The translations under genes and the position numbers were made by a program. Positions 1-6,825 of a DNA stretch of 50,840 nt are shown piece by piece. This DNA comes from Nitrospira sp. (lineage in GTDB: Bacteria > Nitrospirota > Nitrospiria > Nitrospirales > Nitrospiraceae): assembly GCA_019636915.1 (NCBI GenBank), contig JAHBWQ010000003.1, positions 1-50,840 of the forward strand, read 5' to 3'. The notes beneath the pieces were generated by a model that saw only the letters and a program-made list of their open reading frames with translations, did not search any database and was not told the DNA's origin. Positions within the stretch are counted from its first letter, which is position 1. Each line of letters opens with the position of its first letter.

Positions 1-264
1 CTTCGTGGTCCTATTCCGGATCCCTTCATTAAGGGTGGGAATACGAGGAAGGTGCCCTTTGCCCTTACGCTTCCGAATGGGACCGTTGCGGCATCGGTTG
101 AGGTGATGCTCACCTATGCGCTAATTCCAATGCCGGAACCAGGTTTACAGGACAAGTATCTTGCCTCCTTGCAGACCGAGAGCGAACGGGAAGAGGCCAA
201 GAAGATTATCCAAGAATATACCCAGCGACATTTTCTGACGTATCGTGTCAAATCACTTTCCTAG
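1..264 (+). CDS. C-terminal end of a probable multihaem cytochrome c-like protein (partial)
   Basis: The reading frame is open from base 1 to the TAG at 262-264, so only the last 87 residues of a longer gene are visible. No CxxCH haem motif lies in this part. The piece looks like the beta-sandwich tail found after the haem domain in multihaem cytochromes. A strand-rich stretch with VPFALTLPNG and VEVMLTYALIP is followed by a charged helix, and the neighbouring pentahaem protein has a comparable tail. The GTG at 52 is in frame but is probably internal, because the frame continues upstream of it. The next gene starts about 145 bp downstream on the same strand, so the two may form a cytochrome pair. 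Assignment rests on context and a weak tail similarity; it could be another periplasmic protein. Confidence 0.5.
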   Translation, partial: LRGPIPDPFIKGGNTRKVPFALTLPNGTVAASVEVMLTYALIPMPEPGLQDKYLASLQTESEREEAKKIIQEYTQRHFLTYRVKSLS

Positions 265-286
265 AAGTTAGTTCAATACCCCATGA

Positions 287-391
287 CCGTGCTTCGACGA
301 GCTCAGCACGAACGGAGAAAGAGAAGGAGTCTAGGAACCTATCCGTTCATCCTGAACCCTTCGATACACTCAGGACAGGCCGGTCGAAGCG
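287..391. repeat. Interspersed REP-like element with inverted arms
   Basis: The gap between the two cytochrome genes holds two arms of the type 'cgtgcttcgacgagctcagc' (288-307) and 'ccgttcatcctgaaccctt' (343-361), followed by 'ggccggtcgaagc'. Together they can fold into an imperfect hairpin. This is the familiar TTCGAC/GCTCAG palindromic repeat found scattered between genes in many environmental genomes. It is translatable and would add about 42 false residues to the cytochrome if the upstream ATG at 283 were used as the start. Confidence 0.55.
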
Positions 392-408
392 TGACGGAGG
401 ATTTTGAA

Positions 409-1668
409 GTGACTTCAATAAAAGCAGCGGGTGTGAAACGATTAGATACCACAAGCGCAGTCGGTCTCGTCGTACTGGCTTGTGCCATGGTGCTCTTTGA
501 TGGCGTACCCATATCCGCGCTGGCACAGAGTGCGGCAAATCAGTCGTTAATCGAGAAGACCTTTCCCCATTCCAATAAATGTAAACGCTGCCACGAACGG
601 GTGTACGAAGAGTGGGAAACCTCACCGTTGGCAAAGTCCATTCATTCTCCCGTGTTCCGTACCGCCTTGGATGCCTATCTGAAGTCCCCTGGAGGAAAGG
701 ATCAGGGACTGTGTTTTCGATGCCATGCACCGCACGTTCGGGAGTTCCCGGAGCAGGCGCAGTTGTTTGTGGATCAAGCGAAAGGGGGCGACCCCTCCTT
801 GGACGGCGTAGCCTGCAGCCAGTGTCACTTGATCAAGCACGTGGACCGCGCGAAGCAACCTCCTGAGCCGAAATATGAGGTCGGCGGGAAAACGCTCTAT
901 GGGCCCTACAAAGACTTTGTACAGAATTTGGCTCATCAGTCGATGGAATCGAGTCTGTTCCAGAAGTCCGATCTCTGCTTGAACTGTCATCAGTCGGTGC
1001 CGTCAGCGGCGAATCTCGGGAAGGCCAACGACTTACTAGGGAATTGGGACCAGAGTCGGGCCGTGAAGTCCGGCAAAGAATGTCAGACCTGCCACATGCC
1101 GCAACAAGTAGGCGAATCGGCCAATGGGGAAAAGAAGCGGACCATCGCGAACCATAGTTTCCCAGGGCGTCTCGGGAAGCTTCGCCAGGAGGCGGCGAAG
1201 TTAGCGGTGCAGACGAAAGTCGATGGCGACAAAACGACGGTGACGGTCAAAGTGCAAAGTCTCGTCCCACACAACTTGCCGGCGACCCATCCGGCTTGGG
1301 CTTCGGTGGTGTTGAATTTGGAGATCAAAGGCAAAAACCTCAAAACCGTGTTTTCGGACAAGCGAGTCTATGGTCGGACATACCAGGACGGCCAGGGGAA
1401 ACCCACGATCTTCGACTTTGAGGCTGTCAAAGTGGCCGAAGATACGGTGCTGAAACCAGAAGAGACGAGAGAGGAAACCTTTACCTTCGCAACGCCCAAA
1501 GATACCAAGACGTTCGATGTCGAAGTCGGGCTCAATTACGGTCCGGTGAGTGGTCCTACCTCATTCCTCCAACGTGTCGAAGCTGAATCGTCTCAGGGAT
1601 CGCAAGATCCTGCTTTCCAGCCGATCGAGATCGTGAAACGGACAGAGAATGTGCCGGTGGGCAAGTAG
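409..1668 (+). CDS. Periplasmic pentahaem cytochrome c
   Basis: This 419-residue protein begins with a signal peptide: a KAAGVKR n-region, a hydrophobic core, and an ALAQ cleavage region near residue 40. Five CxxCH haem sites follow at about residues 58, 102, 136, 190 and 225 (CKRCH, CFRCH, CSQCH, CLNCH, CQTCH). Residues 250-419 form a strand-rich C-terminal domain containing VPHNLPATHPA. This layout fits the cytochrome c-554-like multihaem families that shuttle electrons in the periplasm. The start chosen is GTG 409, preceded by GGAGG at 396-400. The frame is open back to ATG 283, but that extension runs through an interspersed repeat and lacks a good ribosome site. The redox partner is unknown. 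A diverged copy of its last 33 codons occurs at 2292-2393. Confidence 0.85.
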   Translation: MTSIKAAGVKRLDTTSAVGLVVLACAMVLFDGVPISALAQSAANQSLIEKTFPHSNKCKRCHERVYEEWETSPLAKSIHSPVFRTALDAYLKSPGGKDQGLCFRCHAPHVREFPEQAQLFVDQAKGGDPSLDGVACSQCHLIKHVDRAKQPPEPKYEVGGKTLYGPYKDFVQNLAHQSMESSLFQKSDLCLNCHQSVPSAANLGKANDLLGNWDQSRAVKSGKECQTCHMPQQVGESANGEKKRTIANHSFPGRLGKLRQEAAKLAVQTKVDGDKTTVTVKVQSLVPHNLPATHPAWASVVLNLEIKGKNLKTVFSDKRVYGRTYQDGQGKPTIFDFEAVKVAEDTVLKPEETREETFTFATPKDTKTFDVEVGLNYGPVSGPTSFLQRVEAESSQGSQDPAFQPIEIVKRTENVPVGK

Positions 1669-1678
1669 CTGGGTAGGC

Positions 1679-1713
1679 GTGAAGGGTGAAGCATGAAGCA
1701 TTAAGCGTAAAAG
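1679..1713 (+). repeat. Five tandem 7-bp units (GTGAAGC-like)
   Basis: Directly after the cytochrome stop codon there are five consecutive heptamers: gtgaagg, gtgaagc, atgaagc, attaagc and gtaaaag. The last two have decayed. It is a small non-coding tandem repeat between the cytochrome and the toxin-antitoxin pair. Confidence 0.6.
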
Positions 1714-1769
1714 TCAGCTGTGGAATCGGATGGATTTGAATCTGTTCGGCGCTGAGGTATACTAAACCC

Positions 1770-1988
1770 ATGTCTTTCAACCTTCCACTCAAAGCCATGA
1801 GCCTCCTTGAGAAACTTGCTGCGATGGAGGCCCTGTGGGAAGACCTTGCTCGTACTCCGGAAGACATTGAGTCCCCCGCCTGGCACAAAGACGTTCTTGA
1901 TGAGCGCCGCCAACGACTCGCCGATGGCCAATCTCAATTCGCCGATTGGGAGACAGCCAAAGCAGATATCCGAAACAAGGTCTTGTGA
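1770..1988 (+). CDS. Type II antitoxin, addiction-module component (Unstab_antitox-like)
   Basis: This 72-residue acidic and helical protein matches the short 'putative addiction module component' family (PF09720 type). Hallmarks are the LEKLAAMEALWEDL helix, then 'SPAWHKDVLDER' and a final Trp-containing helix (FADWETAK). In this family the antitoxin is encoded first and neutralises a RelE/ParE-fold toxin by direct binding, and it usually represses its own operon. The ATG at 1770 gives the usual family length. Its TGA stop overlaps the GTG start of the toxin by four bases, implying translational coupling. The pair lies between two copies of the cytochrome 3' end, so it sits in a rearranged spot. 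Confidence 0.85.
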   Translation: MSFNLPLKAMSLLEKLAAMEALWEDLARTPEDIESPAWHKDVLDERRQRLADGQSQFADWETAKADIRNKVL

Positions 1989-2284
1989 GAATCAAGATCC
2001 TGGACGATGCCCAGGATGATTTAATCCAGGGATTTCGGTTCTACGAAAGTCGGGAAGCCGGTCTTGGGGCGTACTTCCTTGACTGCTTGTTCTCAGATAT
2101 TGATTCTCTTCTCATATACGGCGGAATTCATCAAGCCGTGTATGGTCATCACCGTTGCCTTTCTAAACGTTTTCCATTCGCCATTTACTATGGTGTAGAG
2201 GAAGACATCGTTTCTGTGTATGCCGTATTGGATTGTCGAAGAAATCCGATGTGGATTAGGGAGCGATTAAGGAGAGAGGGCTAG
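1985..2284 (+). CDS. RelE/ParE-superfamily toxin
   Basis: This is a 99-residue protein with the ParE/RelE fold pattern: the N-terminal strand IKILDDAQDDL, a helix with FYESREAGLG, and a central 'SLLIYGGIHQAVYGHHRCLSKRFPFAIYY' region whose KRFPFAIYY strand is typical of these toxins. The C-terminal strand (VSVYAVLDCRRNP) carries the basic residues that usually act on the target. I start it at GTG 1985, which overlaps the antitoxin stop; the frame is open farther upstream but only inside the antitoxin gene. RelE members cleave mRNA on the ribosome and ParE members poison gyrase; the sequence does not settle which applies. It appears intact. Confidence 0.85.
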   Translation: MRIKILDDAQDDLIQGFRFYESREAGLGAYFLDCLFSDIDSLLIYGGIHQAVYGHHRCLSKRFPFAIYYGVEEDIVSVYAVLDCRRNPMWIRERLRREG

Positions 2285-2291
2285 TCGGGTG

Positions 2292-2393
2292 CTCCAACGT
2301 GTCGAAGCTGAATCATCCCAGGGCTCACAAGATCCGATTTTTCAGCCGATCGAAATCGTCAAGCGGACGGAGAATGTGCCGGTACCCAAATAA
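2292..2393 (+). pseudogene. Remnant of a paralogous cytochrome gene (last 33 codons only)
   Basis: These 102 bases match the last 102 bases of the pentahaem cytochrome gene (1567-1668) with 17 differences, about 83% identity. Of the 15 changed codons, 12 are synonymous, two change the residue (Ala to Ile, Gly to Pro) and one is a stop-for-stop change (TAG to TAA). That pattern shows both copies were once full genes under purifying selection, not a recent duplication of this piece. No haem-domain sequence survives upstream; the toxin gene stop lies 8 bases before it. It is a leftover 3' end with no start codon of its own. Confidence 0.8.
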
Positions 2394-2561
2394 CTATCGC
2401 ATGTCGTTCGTATTGATGAGTCAGTCCCACGCCGTTTTGCCGATCTCCATGAAGAATCGAAACAAAACTTGCTAAATATAGGAAAAGCTTATTAGGATTA
2501 GCCGCAATCATGAATTCGATGTGCGGTTATGAGCTGTGACCAATCCAGTGAATAATTCTAG

Positions 2562-2575
2562 GGTTTTGTAAAACC
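2562..2575. promoter_or_regulatory. Possible operator palindrome upstream of hicB
   Basis: GGTTTTGTAAAACC is a perfect 6-bp inverted repeat with a 2-bp centre, ending 17 bases before the hicB start codon. Toxin-antitoxin operons are commonly autoregulated through such palindromes. The rest of 2394-2592 shows no other gene or signal I can support. The site could be fortuitous, since it is AT-rich. Confidence 0.3.
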
Positions 2576-2592
2576 TGCGTGAGGTGCTTCCT

Positions 2593-2796
2593 ATGAAGCT
2601 TAAAGTCGTTGTTCATGAAGCGGAAGAAGGAGGCTATTGGGCTGAAGTCCCCTCGATCCCAGGCTGTGCCACTCAAGGTGAGACATTTGATGAGCTGCTC
2701 GGAAACATCTATGAGGCGGTCGAAGGTTGCTTGTCTGTGGACCTAAAGGACATCAAGGTGACACCGAAAGATAAAGTCCTGGAGATTGCAGTGTGA
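2593..2796 (+). CDS. hicB: HicB-family antitoxin (short form)
   Basis: This 67-residue protein shows the HicB core, a degraded RNase-H-like fold. It opens with strand [25 protein letters not shown], then '[20 protein letters not shown]', the signature shared by HicB proteins. It lacks the C-terminal DNA-binding extension of longer members. I prefer ATG 2593, with GAGG at 2581-2584, to the in-frame GTG 2584, which overlaps that ribosome site. Its stop overlaps the GTG start of the following hicA remnant by four bases, so the two were an operon in hicB-hicA order. Since the toxin gene is broken, this is now probably an orphan antitoxin. Confidence 0.85.
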   Translation: MKLKVVVHEAEEGGYWAEVPSIPGCATQGETFDELLGNIYEAVEGCLSVDLKDIKVTPKDKVLEIAV

Positions 2797-2998
2797 AGGC
2801 AGTTTCAGGAAAGGACTTCGCAAAACTACTCGAGAAAAAGGCTGGGAATTGCGAAGAACCAAGGGAAGTCATCATATCTACGCTAAGGTGGACAACCCTG
2901 CTTGAGTTTCGGTGCCAATCCATGGCAATAGTCCGCTTAAAATTGGCTTATTGAAGCATCTCATGAAGGTTGCCGGGATTGACGAGACTGAGTTGTAA
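2793..2998 (+). pseudogene. hicA: HicA toxin gene, frameshifted and with an in-frame stop
   Basis: The GTG at 2793 starts [16 protein letters not shown], the typical HicA opening. One base is then missing at about 2840-2841. In the corrected frame the sequence continues GWELRRTKGSHHIYAKVDNPA with the family's catalytic-region SHH. A TGA at 2903-2905 breaks it once more before VSVPIHGNSPLKIGLLKHLMKVAGIDETEL and a TAA at 2996-2998. Apart from these two lesions the whole 68-codon domain is recognisable, so inactivation is recent. HicA proteins are small double-stranded-RNA-binding-fold mRNA interferases. This copy cannot make a full toxin. Confidence 0.8.
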
Positions 2999-3126
2999 CT
3001 GATTCCCATCGCTATCGAATCTGTCATTTCGTACAGCATTCGCCCCACCCTTCATTCAGTTGAAATCCGACTGTTACTCAACAGAACTAGGATGACACTT
3101 TGTAAAACGACCCTCTGACATCGAGA

Positions 3127-5061
3127 ATGGACGTGAGATACATGTATGCGTTGCTGGTAGTCCTGTGGGTGATGGTGGTATCCGGCTGTGGTTCCGACCG
3201 GGAGGGCCAACTGATCGTCGACCACCAGCGAGCGGTGTATGAGAGCCTGGCGCTGCAAGACCAGCTTCAGCAGCAGGGCGGTGGGCATGCCGCGGCTGAT
3301 CTCGGGATTGGGATCTCGAATCGAGGCATGAGCAAGTTGCTGTCGCTGCTCAAGGGGCTTGTCATCACCCCCGACCGGCCACTTGAGGGTCTTGAAGATC
3401 TATCTGTCAGGATAGAAGACATTGAACTGGTCAGTAGGGCCGGCCGCAGTGAACTGGAGCTTCAGGTCTCCGTTGCCAGTCCCACGAATCATCTCCAATT
3501 TGACGCAAGGATGACGGGTGATCTCTTGTTCCTGCCACCAGAGCTGGATATCGGTACACCGGAAGACCAACTTGCATTTAGGGTAAAAGTGAGAGACCTC
3601 CATCCAGATCTCTCCTGGTATTCCCTGCGGTTCCAAAATATCGCGGCGGTGCGTGACTACCTCAGGAACCGAATGATCGACCAGATTGAAAAAGACCTAG
3701 TGGTGAAAGTGCCCACGGCGAAGCTGGACAAGCTTGTGTTGGGCCTTTCGGGAACTGAGGTGCTGAAGGATGAGGAAAAGGGGTACCAGATCAAGGTTGC
3801 CTATGCCAGTCCAAAGTTTGAGATGTCGGTTGTGGCGAGGTACTCACAGTTTCTGATGACCGACTCGGGGTTCTGGATTTTTGCACGGTATGACGACAAG
3901 ACTCCCTATGTGCCCAAACCCGTTGCTCAGGTGCCGACGGAACAGCTTGAGTCTGAAATCGGACGGCTGACTTATGCCATTCGTGCTGCTGCAGTCGGGT
4001 TGACCTTCACGGCCGGTGATTCAGCGGTCATCGTCAGGAAGCCGCTGCTTGAGAAACTCACGACGCAGTTCAATGAACGGTCCAGCGATGAGCGCACCGT
4101 GTCGTTTCAATCAACCAGATCCCGAGGGAAGCTGTTTGAGAAGCAATGGCGGGACAATCTGCTCGGAGACGGTGGGCTTTCGGTCGAGTTGGATAGTCGT
4201 GATGCAGCCTGGGGAGCTGTGACGCTCAAGCAGGTCACCTCGGCGTGGAGCGAAAAGGGCTTGGCCTATTCCGCGTCGATTGATATTGAGGCCAACACCA
4301 TCATGTATGTCCACTTCGATCCCTTGATCGGCGGAGGCGTCGGCAAGCGTACCACGCTGGAAGGGACTGCGTCCCCTGTCCTCGCCGGCACGCTGTCGTT
4401 TGCACTCCGCACCTATCGGGGAGTACCGGTTTTGGTCATTGCGAATCAGCTCGACTGTTCAAAATTCCCCATCACGGTGATGGATGATGGGGGTCTAGCT
4501 CTTGGCGTGACCGTGAGTCAACTCATCGGAGGAGGAAAGCCCAACCTCATTCCTGCGTTGATGGGTCTCCCCAAAATGATGAAGGCGGATCAGGTGCTTC
4601 GAGGGATCAAGGGGGTCACCGTCACAGCGCCCAAACCGTTTGCGGCGATCACCTATGCACCGACACAGCTTCTCGCTGATGCGGACGGTTTCCGGGCTGA
4701 GTTTTCAACATCGGCCTCGTGGAGTGAGGGTGATGATGTTGACGCCGAAGACCGAGTCAAAGAGATCGCGGCGTTGGTCAACAAGGACGAGACTTTCCCA
4801 TCTGCTCCGGATTGTGGGAGGCCGGACGCGATTAGGGTGCATGTCGCTGGAATTGAATTCGAGCATGACCTTGGGCTGGGCCGGGTCATCACGTCTCTCG
4901 TCGATGGGGCACGGACAGGCACGAAGGGAATCGAGAATTTCTTGTCAATCGCCGGGCGCAATGCGATCAATCCCCCGCCTGGGTCAGTCCTGCGCAAGCC
5001 CCTGATGAACCCACTGGGGACGCTCAAGTGTCTCGGGACGTTGCTGCAGAAGTGTGAGTAA
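3127..5061 (+). CDS. Large lipoprotein of unknown function
   Basis: This 644-residue protein has a lipoprotein signal: Arg4, a hydrophobic stretch and the lipobox VVSGC with the acylated Cys at residue 21. The mature start GSDRE has Ser-Asp after the Cys-Gly, so outer-membrane sorting is plausible but not certain. The rest is strand-rich, with no motif I recognise. An N-terminal part (about 70-270) alternates strands and short helices, and the tail has LLQKCE with a few Cys (residues about 444, 568, 636 and 643). I kept ATG 3127 because it supplies the positive charge before the signal core; ATG 3142 is an alternative. The gene stands alone, with no obvious operon partner. It may form a lipid-binding or assembly-related barrel or sandwich, but I cannot assign a function. 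Confidence 0.7.
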   Translation: MDVRYMYALLVVLWVMVVSGCGSDREGQLIVDHQRAVYESLALQDQLQQQGGGHAAADLGIGISNRGMSKLLSLLKGLVITPDRPLEGLEDLSVRIEDIELVSRAGRSELELQVSVASPTNHLQFDARMTGDLLFLPPELDIGTPEDQLAFRVKVRDLHPDLSWYSLRFQNIAAVRDYLRNRMIDQIEKDLVVKVPTAKLDKLVLGLSGTEVLKDEEKGYQIKVAYASPKFEMSVVARYSQFLMTDSGFWIFARYDDKTPYVPKPVAQVPTEQLESEIGRLTYAIRAAAVGLTFTAGDSAVIVRKPLLEKLTTQFNERSSDERTVSFQSTRSRGKLFEKQWRDNLLGDGGLSVELDSRDAAWGAVTLKQVTSAWSEKGLAYSASIDIEANTIMYVHFDPLIGGGVGKRTTLEGTASPVLAGTLSFALRTYRGVPVLVIANQLDCSKFPITVMDDGGLALGVTVSQLIGGGKPNLIPALMGLPKMMKADQVLRGIKGVTVTAPKPFAAITYAPTQLLADADGFRAEFSTSASWSEGDDVDAEDRVKEIAALVNKDETFPSAPDCGRPDAIRVHVAGIEFEHDLGLGRVITSLVDGARTGTKGIENFLSIAGRNAINPPPGSVLRKPLMNPLGTLKCLGTLLQKCE

Positions 5062-5329
5062 CTTCTGAAGTCACCTCTGCTTCTTGATATAAGCAATAGT
5101 GGAGGCTGGCATGGACTTGCGTGACTGGCCTTTCAAAAGTCTGTGGTCCCATTGCGGCTCAGAGCCCCCCAATCATCCTATACGGGCACCTTCTTCCTCA
5201 GATCGAGGTAGGAAGACATATCCACCAGCATTGATCTCAGAGGGGGCTCCGGAAATTCGGGCAGTATGATAAGTGGAAGCCTGGCTTCACCAAGGCCCCC
5301 GAGCGGTGGCCACACAAAGGAGCGAGGCA

Positions 5330-5629
5330 ATGAAGAGGACGAGACGGAATCACGGAGCGACCTTTAAGGCCCAGGTGGCCTTGGCGGCTGTCAAAGGGGA
5401 CAAGACGGTGGCCGAATTGGCCGAGCAGTTCAGTGTCCACCCCACCCAGATCACGGACTGGAAGCAGCAACTGCTGGCCCGGGCGGCAGATGTGTTTGGT
5501 GGGGCGACAGCACCATCGGAGATGCCGGATCTCAAGACCCTGCATGCGAAGATTGGCCAACTCACCCTGGAGAATGATTTTTTAGAAGGGGCGCTCATCA
5601 AGGTGGGCTTGCTGAGCGCAAAGCGATGA
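5330..5629 (+). CDS. IS3-family transposase OrfA
   Basis: This 99-residue protein has the helix-turn-helix of IS3 OrfA ([20 protein letters not shown], then [23 protein letters not shown]) and a C-terminal leucine-rich helix ([19 protein letters not shown]). OrfA binds the terminal repeats. The start is ATG 5330 with AAGGAG at 5317-5322; the frame is open to GTG 5273 without a ribosome site. Its TGA overlaps the orfB ATG by four bases. A slippery heptamer at 5578-5584 would let ribosomes shift by -1 to make the OrfAB fusion. Confidence 0.9.
   Translation: MKRTRRNHGATFKAQVALAAVKGDKTVAELAEQFSVHPTQITDWKQQLLARAADVFGGATAPSEMPDLKTLHAKIGQLTLENDFLEGALIKVGLLSAKR
5578..5584 (+). other. Programmed -1 frameshift site in IS3 orfA
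   Basis: T TTT TTA lies exactly in the X XXY YYZ register of orfA (codons TTT at 5579 and TTA at 5582). After a -1 shift the orfB frame is open from here to the orfB ATG and beyond, giving the fused transposase that IS3 elements normally use. The shifted reading passes through AERKAMIDR, a sequence typical of the junction in such fusions. Confidence 0.65.
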
Positions 5630-6537
5630 TCGACCGGACACACCGGTTACCGGTCGTACGGCAATGCCGACTCCTGAAGCTGGCCCGTTCGACGGCCTAT
5701 TACCAACCGACGCCGGTCTCAGAAACAACGCTGGCGTTGATGCGGCGGATCGACGAGCTGCATCTACAGTATCCTTTTGCCGGGGCGCGGATGCTTCGGG
5801 ATCTATTACGACACGAGGGGCACGCTGTTGGGAGACGACAGGTCGCGACGCTGATGCGGCGGATGGGCATCACGGCGATCTATCGGAAGCCGAGGACCAG
5901 TCAGCGGCATCCTGCCCATCAGATTTATCCCTATCTCCTGCGCCAGCTGACGATCACACGACCGAATCATGTGTGGGCATCGGATATCACATACATTCCG
6001 ATGCGGCGCGGCTTCGTGTATGTGTGCGTGATTCTCGATTGGGCCAGTCGCCGAGTGTTGGCGTGGCGGCTGTCCAACACGTTGACCACAGACTTCTGTC
6101 TGGAGGCCGTGCGGGAGGCGATCAGCCGGTATGGCACCCCTGAGATCTTCAATACGGATCAAGGCTGTCAGTTCACCAGCCAAGAGTTCACTGGACTTCT
6201 CAAGGATCAAGGGATTCAGATCAGTATGGATGGGACGGGCCGGTGGCGGGATAACGTCTTCGTGGAACGGCTGTGGCGGAGCCTCAAATATGAAGAGGTC
6301 TATCTCCATGCTTACGACACCATCCGTAATGCCCAGGAAGGGATGACCCGCTACATGGCCTTCTATAAAATGAGAGCAGGCCGCATCGTGCGCTTGACGG
6401 ACGCACACCCGATCGCGTGTACTGGGACAACCGGCCTGCACAGCCCACGGCTGCGTAGGCTCGCATCGTCAGGCACCACTTATGAACGGAAAGATTCTGT
6501 CCAAACAACCGGAGCCACCTCAGAGGTCATTTTGTGA
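5626..6537 (+). CDS. IS3-family transposase OrfB (catalytic), C-terminus frameshifted
   Basis: This is the DDE integrase-like half of the transposase: an HTH_21-like N-terminus (IDELHLQYPFAGARML), then Asp120 (WASDITYIP), Asp178 (FNTDQG) and Glu214 (NVFVERLWRSLKYEE). All three catalytic acids are present. After MAFYK the frame departs from the family. The expected YNxxRPHxxLxxxTP tail is present in another frame (agg-ccg-cat at 6378) and would end at TAG 6458. A length change in the A-run at 6367-6370 explains this. As read, the last 54 or so residues to 6537 are nonsense running into the right inverted repeat. The element is therefore probably defective. Confidence 0.85.
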   Translation: MIDRTHRLPVVRQCRLLKLARSTAYYQPTPVSETTLALMRRIDELHLQYPFAGARMLRDLLRHEGHAVGRRQVATLMRRMGITAIYRKPRTSQRHPAHQIYPYLLRQLTITRPNHVWASDITYIPMRRGFVYVCVILDWASRRVLAWRLSNTLTTDFCLEAVREAISRYGTPEIFNTDQGCQFTSQEFTGLLKDQGIQISMDGTGRWRDNVFVERLWRSLKYEEVYLHAYDTIRNAQEGMTRYMAFYKMRAGRIVRLTDAHPIACTGTTGLHSPRLRRLASSGTTYERKDSVQTTGATSEVIL

Positions 6538-6587
6538 CGCGCTCTAAAAAGAAGAGGATTCCTGTAGCCAGAGCTCAATATATGATC

Positions 6588-6654
6588 TTGAATTGATAGT
6601 GCATAGAAGGAAAGATCATACAAAAAGGTACATCGTTGAATGTCGAGTGCATTC
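6588..6654 (+). promoter_or_regulatory. Two tandem enhancer-like repeats upstream of the sigma-54 promoter
   Basis: Two 19-bp sequences, TTGAATTGATAGTGCATAG (6588-6606) and TTGAATGTCGAGTGCATTC (6636-6654), share 13 of 19 positions (TTGAAT, then AGTGCAT), 48 bp apart. The second contains the palindrome TGAATG-N7-CATTCA. They are centred about 135 and 87 bp upstream of the predicted transcription start. That is where bacterial enhancer-binding proteins such as NtrC or PrsR types bind. The binding protein is not encoded in this window. Confidence 0.45.
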
Positions 6655-6704
6655 ACCAATTTTCGCATGTCGCTGTATATTTTACACATATTCAGAAATA
6701 TCAA

Positions 6705-6721
6705 TTGGCATAACTATTGCT
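6705..6721 (+). promoter_or_regulatory. Sigma-54 (RpoN) promoter
   Basis: TTGGCATAACTATTGCT matches the sigma-54 consensus TGGCAC-N5-TTGCW. The -24 GG (6707-6708) and -12 GC (6719-6720) dinucleotides are separated by exactly 10 bases. Transcription would begin near 6732, giving a leader of roughly 94 bases before the ATG at 6826. Genes tied to XrtA/PEP-CTERM EPS systems are known in other bacteria to be RpoN-controlled, which suits the adjacent EPS locus. Confidence 0.75.
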
Positions 6722-6825
6722 CAACCTTAAACACCTACTGACGCAACTAATTTATCAATGAAGCGAGGACAAGTCGAAAATCCATCTAGTATTACATCTA
6801 CCGGTAAAAGAGAGGGGGGTCACTT

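Larger units (their letters stand above)
5232..6529 (+). mobile_element. IS3-family insertion sequence (about 1.3 kb)
   Basis: The element is bounded by imperfect terminal inverted repeats starting TGATCTCAGAGG (left, 5232) and, read inward from the right end at 6529, TGACCTCTGAGG. Both continue into GGCTCCGG. The ends are TG and CA as usual for IS3. It contains overlapping orfA and orfB. I see no convincing 3-4 bp target duplication (left flank GCAT, right flank TTTT), so one flank may have been rearranged. Transposition is probably lost because orfB is frameshifted near its end. Confidence 0.85.

Noticed and set aside
5806-6441. 211-codon open frame on the - strand over the IS3 transposase
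   Set aside because: It overlaps the DDE core of orfB, which carries clear catalytic residues.
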